From positions 1,034,501 to 1,098,500 of the forward strand of contig JAFMOC010000102.1 of the NCBI GenBank assembly GCA_019802505.1: DNA of 64,000 bases, given 5' to 3'. The translations under genes were made by a program, and so were the position numbers. The notes below the pieces were generated by a model. It had not been told where the DNA came from. It saw only the letters and a program-made list of their open reading frames with translations, and made no database searches. Of this stretch, positions 10,106-21,622 are shown piece after piece. This stretch comes from Corydoras sp. C115 (taxonomy: Eukaryota > Chordata > Actinopteri > Siluriformes > Callichthyidae). Within the stretch, counting starts at the first letter, position 1, and each line of letters opens with the position of its first letter.

Positions 10106-10755
10106 TGGGGTTCGGGATGGACGCATGCTTGGCGCCTCATTCCGTTGAAGACTTTCAAGGATTGATACATATTTGAATTTATGATAACAGGGTTTCTTTT
10201 GACTGGATAAGACCCTGGCCTGGTATATCGGAAAATTAGAAGTGTTGGGTCAGCTGTCCAGTGTCCCTTCAACGTGCCCAATATGATTGATGTGATAAGC
10301 AGAGCCGTTGGAATTCAGACTGTGATTATATAAATTGCGACATGGAAACCATTTTGAAGAGGTTTTTGGTCCTGCAAACGAGGTTGGAAACTTTGGAGAC
10401 CAGATCGAGGGATTCACATTAAAATTCTGTGGTCTACACATAAGTCTCATTTGCTGTTCCGGCCCCGTGTTATCAGAACTTAGCCTTCGGGACGAGTTGT
10501 TGATAGCAAAATCTCCCCCCAGAATAACTGATGCTACGGATTCCTAGATAACCCAATACTTTCCAAGGACGTTGCTGTGACATCTGCAAACTAAATACAA
10601 AGACTACACCAATATATTTCAACTAATAAACTCGGTAGCAGTTTTTTTTATCACCTGTCTCACAGATCTTTCTCAATTTTAAATTTCCCCATTGCTAAAA
10701 TAATAAAGGTATCACCATCATTATCATCCTGTAGCATTAATATATCTTCCAATGT
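10106..10755. other. Unassigned, non-repetitive looking DNA
   Basis: Less AT-rich than its neighbours, no similarity to any other part of the window, no usable open frame longer than about 100 codons. It follows the truncated T2 element directly. Origin unknown. Confidence 0.4.
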
Positions 10756-10759
10756 CTCC

Positions 10760-11480
10760 AAAACACCTGCAAAGAATTACTAAATTTTTCAGTCTAGTTC
10801 TGTAGGCTACACAATCATGGGGAAGACTTCTGACCTATCAAAAGATGACCATTGACACCTAGCACAAGGAAGTCAAGAAGGTACCTGGTTTAAGGACCAT
10901 GGTATCCGTATTGATAATTGGCCAGTAAACTCACCTGATATGAACCCCATAGAAAATCTATGGGGTTTTGTAAAAAGAATGCGATACACCAGACCCAACG
11001 ATTTAGAGAGCTGAAGGCCACTATCAGAGCAACCTGGGCTCTCATTAGCCCTGAGACTGATCGCTGAACACATAAATAGGCTATATTAACTATATAATTT
11101 ATTATATATATATTATAATTATATTATTCATATATACTTATATATTATATACTATATATTATATTAACTATATAATATATATTAATGTATTAAAATGTAA
11201 TAAAACAACATTTATATAACATCTTCTAGCTAGTATAACTGCCAAACGACAAAATCCTGAAGCATTACGATTTCTTCCAACATTTGTGCTTTCACCGTAT
11301 TTCCATATTCGAATATTATGAAAAAGTTGATTTATTTCAGTAATATAATTTATAAAGTGAAACTTGTATATTACATTTATTCATTATACACAGACTGTTA
11401 CTCTATATTTCAAATGTTTATCTCTTCAGCATCTTAGAAAATTAGAATAATGTGAAAAAGTTCAATATGGTTTCCCAATG
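10760..11480 (+). pseudogene. Mariner/Tc1-like remnant (family T3)
   Basis: The opening region (TTTTTCAGTCTAGTTCTGTA, TCATGGGGAAGACTTCTGAC) is followed at 10890-11070 by a segment reading GIRIDNWPVNSPDMNPIENLWGFVK in one broken frame, the block carrying the catalytic Glu, then RATWALISPETD. The motif ATATTATGAAAAAGTTGATT and what follows at 11310-11480 form the terminal-repeat region. Between lies an AT-rich expansion (11085-11220). The same family recurs at 56569-57376. Confidence 0.7.
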
Positions 11481-11685
11481 GACTTTTACAATTTTACATT
11501 TCTGAAATGTGTAATGGCATATTTGTCTCATTTATGTTGCCCTGTTCAACCTTATGTTCCAGATAAATTTCTTTATGTTCTATTTTTCTGCATTTTAATA
11601 TTGAGCAAACCACAGAGTAGCATATGACAAAAAATTGTCTCTCTGAGCACAGAGAGATACATATCACTGTACGCTTACTTCACTC

Positions 11686-11990
11686 CATCCATCCATCTCC
11701 TTCCACTTTATCCTCTACTAGGGTGGCGGGGGGGGGGGGGTTCATCCAGGACAGGACGCCAATCTATCACTGGGCACACACTCACTCACACACACAAACA
11801 CACTCTACATGGGGCAATTTGGAGAACTCAACTGACCTTGATCCATGTATTTGGATTGTGGGAAGAAACTGGAGAACCTGGTGGAAACCCATGCAGACAG
11901 AACATGGAAACTCCACCCAGATTGGGATTCGAACCGGGAATCCCTAGTACTGAGAAGAGAACATGCTAACCTCTAAGCCACCGTGCCACC
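11686..11990 (-). mobile_element. D-SINE
   Basis: Nearly complete; a poly-G run of 10-12 bases lies in the 3' part. The tRNA head ends in CCACCGTGCCACC. Flanks TTACTTCACTC and TTACCTCGCTC may be a decayed target-site duplication. Confidence 0.9.
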
Positions 11991-12795
11991 GATTACCTCG
12001 CTCATTATTTCTATTAAAGAAAAGTTCACACAGCGGAATATGAGCAAAAAAATAGTTTTTATAACTATGATCACCCCCAGTTTCTGCAAATAACACATAC
12101 AAATGAAAAACACTTACTCCAACAGTTCCATTTTATTATTTTTTTTTAAAAAGAGTTCATTTTGTGCAAATGTACCGTGTGTTGGCTGAGGGTTGAACAC
12201 TTGATCATCTTTAGTGCATGTGTGCCATTACAGTCCTAAAGCAGTCCTGATCTGGCAAATTTTCTATCTATATGTGGCTTTTTGTGTGATTTTTACCACT
12301 GCGGAAAATATCATTAACCACTAGACTGACTCTATGACTCTTGAACCTCTCAGCATAATGGTCAAGAGCTTTTAGTCGAGCTAACTTTAAGGAGGCCTGG
12401 CTGAATTTTAAACATGTGGCTGCAGACATAAAGCCCTCACTGTGGACCTCAGAGTGGGTTACTGATTTCGCTCGCTTAATTACACCACTCTGTGTATGTT
12501 ACATGTAGCTATGTATACTCTAAATGGAGTCCAAGATTTTTTTTTTTTTACATTTAAAGAAGGAGAAACACACATTTTTTTAAATAAATGATCTCTAATA
12601 TAGTATATTGTATGCTGACTAATATTTATTGTTTTTAGATTCAGATTCCTACATACATTATGAGCTTATTATGTTCTATTGCAAAACCTTCCTTAGAATG
12701 CAAATTTAAACCGGATCAGTCAGGAAAGCAGATGCCAGACACTGATGTTGAATGAGATGGCCAGACTTTCCATCAACATTCAAACAGATCGTAGT
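11991..12795. other. Unassigned DNA
   Basis: AT-rich with two short homopolymer runs (12131-12150, 12538-12549); no element or gene recognised. Confidence 0.5.
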
Positions 12796-12808
12796 GGATT
12801 AAATTATG

Positions 12809-13147
12809 GTGCGGCATGGTGGCTTAGTAGTTAGCACGTTCGCCTCTCAGAGCTAGGAATTCGTGGTTCGAATCCCCATCTGGGTGGAGTTTCCATGTTC
12901 TCCCCGTGTCCGCATGGGTTTCCTCCCGGTTGTCTGGTTTCCTCCCACAGTCCAAAAACATGGATAAAGTCAATTGAGTTCTCCATATTGCCCCATATAG
13001 AGTGTGTATGTGTGCGTGTCTGTGTGAGTGAGTGTGTGCCCAGGCCTGGGTGTATCTGCCCAGCGCCCGAAACGTTCTCCCCTGGATGGGCATGGGGAAC
13101 CCCCCCGCAACCCTAATAGAGGAAAAAGTGGAAGATGATGGATAGAT
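12809..13147 (+). mobile_element. D-SINE, full length, with 13-bp target-site duplication
   Basis: Head, body and tail are all present. A perfect direct repeat GGATTAAATTATG lies at 12796-12808 and 13148-13160, showing an endonuclease-primed retrotransposition event. Confidence 0.93.
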
Positions 13148-13224
13148 GGATTAAATTATGCCTTTTAGACTTTATCTAGTCACTGTGAAATAAAAATAAG
13201 ATCCTAATAAGAAGAACAGAGGTG

Positions 13225-13652
13225 CTGAAGCAGCTCGTCAGCTCTTCATCCATGGCCCTGCTGAAGCACTGTGGATACCACAATTACTGGATGGAACCTG
13301 GATTTTAATTGGACTGGCAGTCCTGCAGGATGCCCTCAATGGACTTACATACTTTTCCAATTGTTAGAGTTTTTCCAATTGTTAAATACGGACCCATCAT
13401 CACACAATCTGTACATGGCTGTCCTACACTGTTGATGCTGCCAGGCCACTTAAGGAGAACAAGTCCCCCACTGAACCTCAGTCTACCCATGGTTTCTTCC
13501 TTAAAATAACAACATAACAGGGAGTTTTTTCTTGCCACTGTCACTTTGGCTTGCTCTTTAGGGGTTTAAAGGCGTATAACACTGTTCAGCTGCTTTGTGA
13601 CAGTGTACTATTGTAAAAAGCAGTCTATAAATAAATTACTTGAACTTGAACA
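13225..13652 (+). mobile_element. L2 LINE 3' UTR copy, 5'-truncated
   Basis: Aligns by eye with 53085-53460: the GATGCCCTCAATGGACT block, CATGGCTGTCCTACACTGTT, CTTGCCACTGTCACTTTGGC, then ATAAATAAATTACTTGAACT ending in TTGAAC units. No coding sequence remains. It is more diverged than the 53 and 58 kb copies. Confidence 0.8.
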
Positions 13653-14684
13653 TAGTCTGTTGGTGGTTGAGCTGCAGTTTGCTAAGTCATGCGGTTGGAT
13701 ATTAACTATAATTTCTTTCACAGATCAGATTTTTTGAATGTCTTTTGAACATACTTGTTAGGGGCAGAGGTTCATAAAGTGTTTTTTTTTTTTTTTTGGA
13801 GATCTCTATCGATTTAATTAACCTTAAATATGAAAAATAATAAAAGTGACGATACGCTATTAGTCACTGCCATTCCGGTTCTGTTCATTGTAGCTGAGAA
13901 CATACTAAGTCAGAAGATGTGTGGAAATAAGAAAAGAAAATGAGTGCAATATAGATAAGATTAAAAATAAAAGATTCCATTTAAAAGTAATGAATTTATT
14001 TCAAAATATAAATTAGGACAGATTCAAAATAAAGTTATACAGTCTTGGAACAATCATGGAACAAATATATCATGATTAATTCACTACACCAGGAATAAAT
14101 CCCACAAAAACAAGGGAAAAAAAAAGAGATTTCCTGCCATAGAATCAAACCTGAGGGCTTAGGAGGCAGGGCTACACACCGGGGCACTGTGCAATCCACA
14201 TACCTGCTATATATACAGTTTTAAGTGGAGGAAGGTTTGAAGATTTTTAGGTTTGAAGGTTTAAGGTTAACACGTCATCTACAAAAACAAACCTCAGCAC
14301 ACTTTTTATGATATTTACTGTGTTTTACTACTTTATTTTAATGTGGCCATTAAAATACGATGGCACTTTTTTGTTTTATAAACTCTTTCCAATAAGTTTG
14401 ATTAATCCAAACATTGGTAATGATTTACAGGAAATGACAAATATGTCATTTAAGAAGCATTGTCTCAATGTTTTGCAGAAAAATGTATATGACATGTAAT
14501 GTATATGACATACACTGCCTGACTACATTGCAAAAAGATTATGTTAAAAAATGAGGACAATAAACACAAATAAATAAACATGTGAATGAATAAACATAGA
14601 TACTTGTTTAGATATTATGTGAAAATAAGAAAAATGTTTCTAAAAACTTTTTAAAAGTTTCTTTTTTTTTTTTCATCATATTAT
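13653..14684. other. Unassigned DNA
   Basis: AT-rich, poly-T runs near 13785 and 14665; no element or gene recognised. Confidence 0.5.
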
Positions 14685-14965
14685 CTTATTCTGCTTAATC
14701 CTCTACTAGGGTCACAGGAGGGTTTCCTATGCCCATCCAAGAGAGAACATTTTCGGCAGTAGGCAAATACACCCAGGACATCTTCACTCACACAGACACA
14801 AACTATATGGGGCAATCTGGGCATTCAATTTACCTTGAACCCATGTTTTTTGACTGGGAACACATGAGGACATAAGTGAAACATAAATACTCCGCCCAGA
14901 TTGGGATTCAAACCTGGCTCCCCAGCGCTGAGAGGTGAACATGCTAACCACTAAGCCAGTAGTGA
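14685..14965 (-). mobile_element. D-SINE, diverged
   Basis: All main blocks are present but mutated: CCATCCAAGAGAGAAC, a shortened spacer, GATTGGGATTCAAACC (B-box complement, mutated), and CTAACCACTAAGCC. Confidence 0.75.
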
Positions 14966-15080
14966 TCTCTCACCCCAGTGTGTTACCTTCCCTCAACACT
15001 AGGGGCCATAGAGAGTACTTGGATCTCATCCAATTAGAAAAGAGAGAAGAGGAAATTTAGGAGAGGTAGCAAATACAGAT
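14966..15080. repeat. Repeat X, copy 1
   Basis: Shares with 16300-16420 the ordered phrases CCAGTGTGTTA, CTAGGGGCCA, GAGAGTACTTGGATCTCAT, CCAAT and a purine-rich end. It does not match any family recognised here. Both copies abut a D-SINE. Confidence 0.65.
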
Positions 15081-15349
15081 TGTTTGTAGATGATGCAAAC
15101 TGGATTATTTTTCCCTGTTGAGGAGTTAATTTCTCATTAATGTAAGTTGTTACATTTATTCAATGGATGTGCAACAAAAGGGGTAAACTGATGCTTGTAT
15201 TTTAAATGTTTGTGTTTGGATTTATGTATGTTTTAGTAGTAATGCTACTGCATTTCCCACTTAGGCCTTCAGTAATGCTTCATCTAACCTAACAATAACT
15301 ATCTTATGGCTATGGAAACATCTTATTATGCAGAAATGCAGTGTAAATA

Positions 15350-15540
15350 GCAGTTGCATTGCAGATAGATAACTTGTTGTGGCTGGAGTGCAGAGGCACT
15401 GGGGGAGAAAGCAATGAACTTTGGTTACAGATAAACAAACCACCTCCCGTGGTACAGCCTGATGAACGCATGTGCCCTTTATAAGCTGCAGAGATTGACC
15501 ACAAGCCGCTGGAATGTGAGGGACCGGCAGATTCAAGTAT
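15350..15540. repeat. Repeat Y, copy 1
   Basis: Shares with 40832-41035 the ordered phrases CAGATA...ACTTGTTGT, GGGAGA, ACTTT, TACAGATAA or AAAGATAA, GCATGTGC or ACATGTGC, CCCTTT, GACCAC, GCTGGAATGTGAG or GCTAGAATGTGAG, and GGCAGAT. Family unknown. Confidence 0.6.
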
Positions 15541-15732
15541 GCAAGTATTTTGTCATTCTGACAATATAGTGGTGTAAAGTACACAGTGGAATGAAACCAC
15601 CTTCTCCAGGAACAAAGTGCTATACATATACAGGGCAATAAACATTAAACATTAAATGAGTGGGAGGTAACAGGGGAGGGTTGGCCTTGGTTATAAATGT
15701 AAAACAGTGTGTTTAGCAGCAGTTATTTTATA

Positions 15733-16262
15733 TCCATCCATTATCTTCTGTTTTATCCTATACTAGGGTCGCGGGGGGGTTCCCCATGCCCATCCAGGGG
15801 AGAATGTTTCGGGCGCTGGGCAGATACTCCCAGAACAGGGCGCCAATCTATCGCTGAGCACACACTCACACAGACATACACACTCTATATGGGGCAATTT
15901 GGAGAACTCAAATGAATTGATCCATGTTTTTGGACTGTGGGAAGGAAACCGGAGAACCCGGAGGTACCCCACGCAGACACGGGGAGAACATGGAAACTCC
16001 AAAAGTTTCCATGTTCTCCCCGTGTTCGCATGGGTTTCCTCCATGTTCTCTGGTTTCCTCCCACAGTCCAAAAACATGGATCAAGGATCAATAGAATTCT
16101 CCAAATTGCCCCATATACTGTAGAGTGTGTCTGTGTGGGTGAGTGTTTGCCCAGTGATGGATTGGCACCCTGTCCTGGGTTTATCTGCCCAGTGCCCAAA
16201 ACGTTCTCCCCTGGATGGGCATTGGGAACCCCCACATGACCCTAGTAGAGGATAAAGTGGAA
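15733..16262. mobile_element. Two D-SINEs in head-to-head inverted orientation
   Basis: 15733-16001 is a minus-strand SINE from tail to mid-body; 16002-16262 is a plus-strand SINE from the same mid-body point to its 3' end. They meet at GGAAACTCC / AAAAGTTTCC. Both lack the tRNA head. The result is an imperfect palindrome with arms of about 260 bp and almost no loop. Confidence 0.9.
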
Positions 16263-16299
16263 GCCAAACACGTGTGTTGAATATGATCCTATAAAATCC

Positions 16300-16420
16300 T
16301 GTCTCTGGTCCAGTGTGTTATTTTTCCTTAATGCTAGGGGCCAAGGAGAGTACTTGGATCTCATTCCAATAAGAAAAAAGAAAATAGTGGGAGGCAGCAA
16401 CTGATTGCTTGTAGTAATAT
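16300..16420. repeat. Repeat X, copy 2
   Basis: See copy 1 at 14966; this copy follows the 3' part of the inverted SINE pair. Confidence 0.65.
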
Positions 16421-16454
16421 TAACTGTTATCTATTTTCACTGGCTCTAATTCAT

Positions 16455-17270
16455 TCCAAAGTTGTTCTATCGGGAATTTGAATTGTTCTCAGGAATCTGT
16501 GCAGGACAGTCAAGATCACACACCGCAGACTCCGTCATCCATGTTTTTATGGACCTTGCTGTCATGTTGGAGGAGGAAGGGGTTGTTCCCACAAAGTTGG
16601 GAGCATGGAATTGTCCAAAATGTCTTGGTATGCTGAAGCATTCCAAGTTCCTTTCACTGGAACTAAGGAGCCAAGTCCAGCTCTTAAAAAAGCAACCCCA
16701 CACCATCAAACTTTACACTTGGCACAATGCAGTTAGACAAGTATCGTTCTCCTGGCAACCTCTCTCTATCAGATCTATCAGATTGCCAAACGGAAAAGTG
16801 TGAATTGCCACTCTAGAGAATGAGTTTCCACCACTTTAGAGTCCAGTAGCAGCATGCTTTACTCCATTGCATCTGCTGCTTTGCATTGCATTTGGTGATG
16901 TATGGCTTGGATACAGCTGGTTGACCATGGAAACCCATTCCATAAAGATTTCCATGCATGTTCTTGAGCTAATCTGAAGGCCACATGAAGTTTGGAGTTC
17001 TATAGTGACTCTGCCGAAAGCTGGTGACCTCTTTGCACCATGCGGGTCAGCATCTGCCGACCCCACTCTGTCAGTTTACGTGGAGTTTCTGTCGTTCCCA
17101 AACACTTCCATTTTCTTATAATCCAGCTAGCAGTTCACTGTGGAATATTTAGAAGCGAGCAAATTTCACAACTGGATTTGTTGCACAGGTGGCATCCTAT
17201 TACAGTTCCATGCTGGAATTCAGTGAGCTCCTGATAACGACCCACATTTGTAAAAACAGTCTGTATGCAA
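16455..17270 (-). pseudogene. Tc1-like T2 element, internally deleted
   Basis: On the minus strand it runs from the N-terminal region through the helix-turn-helix part (17040-17200) and HHQMQ-like sequence to the segment reading MVWGCFFKSW and FGQFHAPNFVGTTP. It then ends at the SIKTWMTESAVCDLDCPAQIPE region. The first Asp block and the Glu block are lost or broken. A 4-kb or smaller deletion is not needed; the missing parts are internal. It is useful as a comparison for the copy at 3735. Confidence 0.8.
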
Positions 17271-18100
17271 TATGATGTAGCTTGTCCTCTGAGTTTTGCA
17301 TCCTCTGCAGATTAGTGATCTAAAACCTTTAATCATATTTCCTTTTTTTAGTTATTACTTTACATAATAGTTGACATAATAAAAGCAGATTCACAGAGTA
17401 AATCAGACTTCTTGACAGCTGCTATTATAATGTACTTGTCACTATTTCAAATGAATAGAAGTCGTAGAAGGTTACCGTAATTGAATAAAAGCTATACACA
17501 TAGGCTATAAGACTAAATATGCTAAGTACGTGTCATTATCTATTGGTGTTTCATCAAACAGCTTGCTCATGTTTTGTAGAAAGGGTTAAGGGTCAACCCA
17601 CTTCACTTATGAATGTGTTCAGCAATCAGAAAGGACCTTATTTGCATATTCTGAGGACAACACAATGAATGCCACTTGACATGATGACAGTTCTGTTCTG
17701 AATAGTTTAAATATTAGGTACAGGTATATTATTGAATGAATTACCTATAAAAGTTGGAAATATTAAAATGTGCTTGCTATAAATCATAAAATGAAGCCTT
17801 TATGGGGGATCATAATAAATACATTTGCATTGTCACTAGAATTCAAAACATTTAAAGTTTAACAGTTATTTGATCACTGCAGTGACTCGAATACCTACAC
17901 ACTGTTGAAAGGGAAACATGAATGGGTCTCAGTTGGTACATTCTATCTGGTGACCACACCTTATCAATTTAATAGCATGGCTTATGTACACTATAGAAGT
18001 ATTAATGAAACCTTGGATAGTTTACACAAACCCGTAATCCATCATGACCTGACCTTCTAAATTGATGGCTCCATAATCTCTCCAACAGATTCAGTCTGTA
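17271..18100. other. Unassigned DNA
   Basis: AT-rich with no recognised element. The last 60 bases may already belong to the LINE B fragment. Confidence 0.45.
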
Positions 18101-18106
18101 ACCTTG

Positions 18107-18960
18107 CTTTCATAATTAACTCACAGCTTGCCCTATCAGACCTCTACAACTGATTCAAAACTCTGCAGCCCAACTTGTATTCAACCCCTCAAGCAAACTC
18201 GTGTCACTCCACTCCTCCTCTCACTCCATTGGCTCCCTGTAGCTCCTCGTATTCAGTACAGGGCACTGACTCTGACCTACAGGCTATCTCTGGATCTGCC
18301 CCTCTTACCTTCACTCTGTATTTTCAAAATACACTTGAACTCGTTTACTTCTCTCTAGTCAATGTCGCCTGGTGGTTTCACCTCACCATGGTGCTAATTC
18401 TCACTCTGTAGCGTTCACCACTGCAAAATGATGGAACGATCTTCCCAACTCTGTCCATAAGACGGAGTCACTTGCTTAAGTAACAACTCAAAACACATCT
18501 CTGTCACAAACACCAGATATAAAAAGATAATTCCACAGTACAGCCATTTTTTCTGTATATACTGACTTGTGTTGTTCTCTCATTTGTAAGTCCATCTATC
18601 CTTTATCTTCCACTTTATCCTCTACTACCCCATGCCCATACAGGGGAGAATGTTTCGGGCGCTGGGCAGATACACCCAGGACAGAGCGCCAATCTATTGC
18701 TGGGCCCACTCACTCACACAAACACACTCCAGATGGGGCAATTTAGAGAATTCAATTGACCTGGATCCATGTTTTTGGACTATTGTAGGAAATCGGAGAT
18801 CCCAGTGGAAACCCACACGTACACGGGGAGAAGATTGGGATTCGAACCGGGAATCCCTAGCGCTGAGAGGCGGTCGTGCTAACCACTAAGCCACTGTGCC
18901 ACCCATTTGTAAGTCGCTTTGGATAAAAGTGTCTGCCAAATGACTAAATGTAAATTTACG
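18107..18960 (+). mobile_element. LINE B 3' fragment, split by a D-SINE
   Basis: LINE B is the label used for a degraded LINE related to the L2/CR1 group. 18107-18592 covers the C-terminal coding region (frames reading LPYQTSTT..., TPLLLSLHWLPVAPRIQYRA) and 3' UTR. After the SINE, 18904-18960 gives the tail TTTGTAAGTCGCTTTGGATA and ATGACTAAATGTAAAT. That tail is the one used by the V-SINEs. Frames are broken; the reverse transcriptase catalytic region is absent. Confidence 0.75.
18593..18903 (-). mobile_element. D-SINE nested in LINE B, 12-bp target-site duplication
   Basis: The perfect repeat CATTTGTAAGTC (18581-18592 and 18904-18915) is a duplication of the LINE B tail itself, so the SINE inserted after the LINE. 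Head, body and 3' part are present. Confidence 0.93.
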
Positions 18961-19640
18961 GTTCAAAAAAGCCTAAAATTTGAGGCGTTCACCACTGAAG
19001 TAGCAGGGGCGGGGTTATGGGCATGCCTTGCGACCGTGATGTATCAGTCTGTTTCTATGTGCTTTCACAATGTTTTGGAACGGATCGTGTGGGTATTTTG
19101 TTGTGTTTATATTTGCTCTCTAGTGTGTTTGGGAGCCATTATATTGGAGAAATTTATTTTATGTTGTGTCCTTCAAGCCCATGTGACCATGTATTCAAAT
19201 TTTTCCAATGCCTTTGCTGGAGTGTGCAAACAAGCAGCTTTTACTGTAAAAATGGCAACCTGACTGAAAGTGGATTCTCCTCGTTGGTCATAGTATTGTA
19301 GTGAATATTGGGAACAGACCATGAGTCAGGTAGCCATTTTAGCAGGTACAACCAATTATTGAACAAGTCATGGACACACATACACTTCTCCTCTCTCTCT
19401 CTCGGACACCCCCATGTTTCCGCCCTTCTATCCCCGTGCCATAATGCATGCTCCCCCATAACCTACATGTGACATGTACCACCATGACATCATTTATTTT
19501 ATAGGTGTGTTTTGCAGACTTCATTATCCAGAGTGACTTACAGAATGAAATTTAAGCATTAACTCAGGTCTAAAAGGGCTCAAGAATTTCATCCACTGAT
19601 GTTATTGTGCAATTTACATTTTATATTTGTAAAACAAGCT
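18961..19640. other. Unassigned DNA
   Basis: No recognised element. A frame of 114 codons on the plus strand (18919-19263) overlaps the LINE tail and has no domain features. Confidence 0.45.
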
Positions 19641-19781
19641 TTGAGGATGGGTAGCATAGTGTTTCCATGGTTAGCACGTACACCTCTCAGCACTGGGGAT
19701 AGATTCGAATCCCTAACAAAGTGGAGTTTTCATGTTCTTTCCGTGTCCGCATGGGTTTTCTCCAGTTTCATCCCACAGTCC

Positions 19782-20106
19782 ATCCATCCATTATCTTGCA
19801 CTTTATACTCTACTAAGGTCGCGAGGGGTGTTCCCCATGCCCATCCAGGGGAGAATGTTTCGGGCACTGGGCAGATACACCCAGGACAGGGCGCCAATCC
19901 ATCACTGGGCACACACTCTCTCACACAAACACACTCTATATAGGGTAATTTGGAGCATTCAATTGACCTTGATCCATGTTTTTGGACTGTGGGAGAAAAC
20001 CGGAGTACCTGGAGGAAACCCACGCAGACACAGTGAAACTCCACCCAGATTGGGATTCGAACTGGGAATCCCTAGTGCTGAACCTAGTGGCGACCGTGCC
20101 GCCCCG
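19782..20106 (-). mobile_element. D-SINE (inner), 11-bp target-site duplication
   Basis: Inserted in opposite orientation into the outer SINE. Perfect repeat TCCCACAGTCC at 19771-19781 and 20107-20117, which is SINE body sequence duplicated on insertion. Confidence 0.93.
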
Positions 20107-20172
20107 TCCCACAGTCCAAAATCATGAATTCATGGATGTAAACTGGATGCTCTAAATTGCCCCTATATAGTG

Positions 20173-20173
<1 letters not shown>

Positions 20174-20218
<45 letters not shown>

Positions 20219-20243
20219 TAAAAAGTACCCCCCCCCCCCCCCC
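20174..20243. repeat. (GT)n microsatellite and poly-C run
   Basis: About 21 GT units at 20174-20216 and 15-16 C at 20228-20243, grown inside the outer SINE. Confidence 0.9.
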
Positions 20244-20483
20244 GACCCTAGTAGAGGATTAAGTGGAAGTGGAAGATAATGAAATAAGGCTTTCAGGGCT
20301 TTAATACAATACGTGGTGACTTAGTAAGGAGCACAGTAGGAGCAAAGCCGTTTGATTTACTGAAGAGATTGACTCGTTCCTTTTGGTTTGGGCTTTGGGG
20401 TCTCTCCACATCTGTGTGGGTTTTTGCTTTCCTTCTACAGCCCAAATACATGTCAGTCATGTAAACTGAACATACATTATATA

Positions 20484-20880
20484 GAAAATAAAGTACTGGG
20501 ACACGTACAAATTACACATACAGGAGCTTTGTTGACTCCTGGTTGTTCACTCTGCATCTATAACAGCTTTTACACTAAAAAGATTTTTACCCTTTCATCC
20601 AGAAGTGTTTTTGAGATCAAACGTTGATGTTGGATGAGTGGACATGGTTTGCAATTTCTGTGAAAAACACTCTTGAAAGAATTTGATGGGGTTTAGTTCA
20701 GGGCTTGGTGCTGGTTACTTCTGTTCTTTTGCACAGTGCTTTTATAGATTTTGTGTTGTGCACTCGGGCGCAATAATGCTGCAGCAAGAAAGGGCCTTCA
20801 CCAAACAGTTTCCATGAATGTGGAAGCAAACAGTATGTCCAAAATGCATGAAGTGTTTTACTTGTTTATTGGACTATATG
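20484..20880 (-). mobile_element. Tc1-like T2 element, 3'-end fragment
   Basis: Opens with AAAGTACTGGGACACGTAC, the T2 end. Transposase is scarcely readable: a TCCAGAAGTGTTTTTGAGAT region (cf. CIN/short C-terminal part), GGGGTTTAGTTCAGGGCTTG (the complement of the NP block) and further decayed sequence. Confidence 0.65.
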
Positions 20881-20916
20881 ATCCACCTAAATACAATAAA
20901 TAAGATGTGTGCCCCA

Positions 20917-21285
20917 GGCGGCACGGTGGCTGAGTGGTTCAGAGCACATACAGAGCGTATACAGAGCACGTTCGTCTCTCAGCACTAGGGATTCCCGGGT
21001 CGAATCCCAATCTGGGTGGAGTTTCCATGTTCTCCCTGTGTCTGCGTGTGTTTCCTCCGGGTTCTCCAGTTTCCTCCAAGAGTCCAAAAACATGGATAAG
21101 GTCAATTGAATTCTCCAAATTGCCCCATATAGAGTGTGTCTGTGTGAGTGAGTGTGCCCAGCAATAGATTGGCGCCTTGTCCTGGGTGTATATGCCCAAC
21201 GCCCGAGACTTTCTCCCCTGGATGGGAATGGGGAACCCCCCTGCAACCCTAATGGAGGATAAAGCGGAAGATAATGGATGGATGG
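20917..21285 (+). mobile_element. D-SINE with altered head, 15-bp target-site duplication
   Basis: Perfect direct repeat AAGATGTGTGCCCCA at 20902-20916 and 21286-21300. Between the A and B boxes there is an insertion made of three ACAGAGC-type units, lengthening the box spacing by roughly 25 bp relative to other copies. The rest is complete to the GATGGATGG tail. Confidence 0.95.
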
Positions 21286-21483
21286 AAGATGTGTGCCCCA
21301 ATATATTTACCTGCAGTAAATTGTCCTTAAATGGCGATAGATTTAGAAACCTCTAAATAAGAGGTTTAAAAAGCTTGTCGTAAAAAGAGAAAGGAACGTT
21401 CAGTCTGTCTCTCTGAGCTTATACATCATAACATATTGACAAAGAAACCAATTTGAGGCTAAATATATTATTTAATTGTCTTT

Positions 21484-21581
21484 CACTTAATTCTCTACTA
21501 GGGTTATGGGTAAAATGAGTTCCCCATGCCCATCTAAGAGAGAACGTTTTGGGCAGGTACAAGGTAAAGGATGCTCACTCA

Positions 21582-21622
<41 letters not shown>

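Larger units (their letters stand above)
19646..20280 (+). mobile_element. D-SINE (outer) interrupted by another D-SINE
   Basis: The head and body at 19646-19781 (head altered by a small insertion) continue at 20118-20280. The 3' half has expanded into a (GT)n array and a poly-C run and keeps the end CGACCCTAGTAGAGGATTAA. Confidence 0.88.

Noticed and set aside
10106..10560. Nuclear copy of mitochondrial DNA
   Set aside because: Considered because of the composition, but no mitochondrial gene, tRNA or control-region motif could be recognised.
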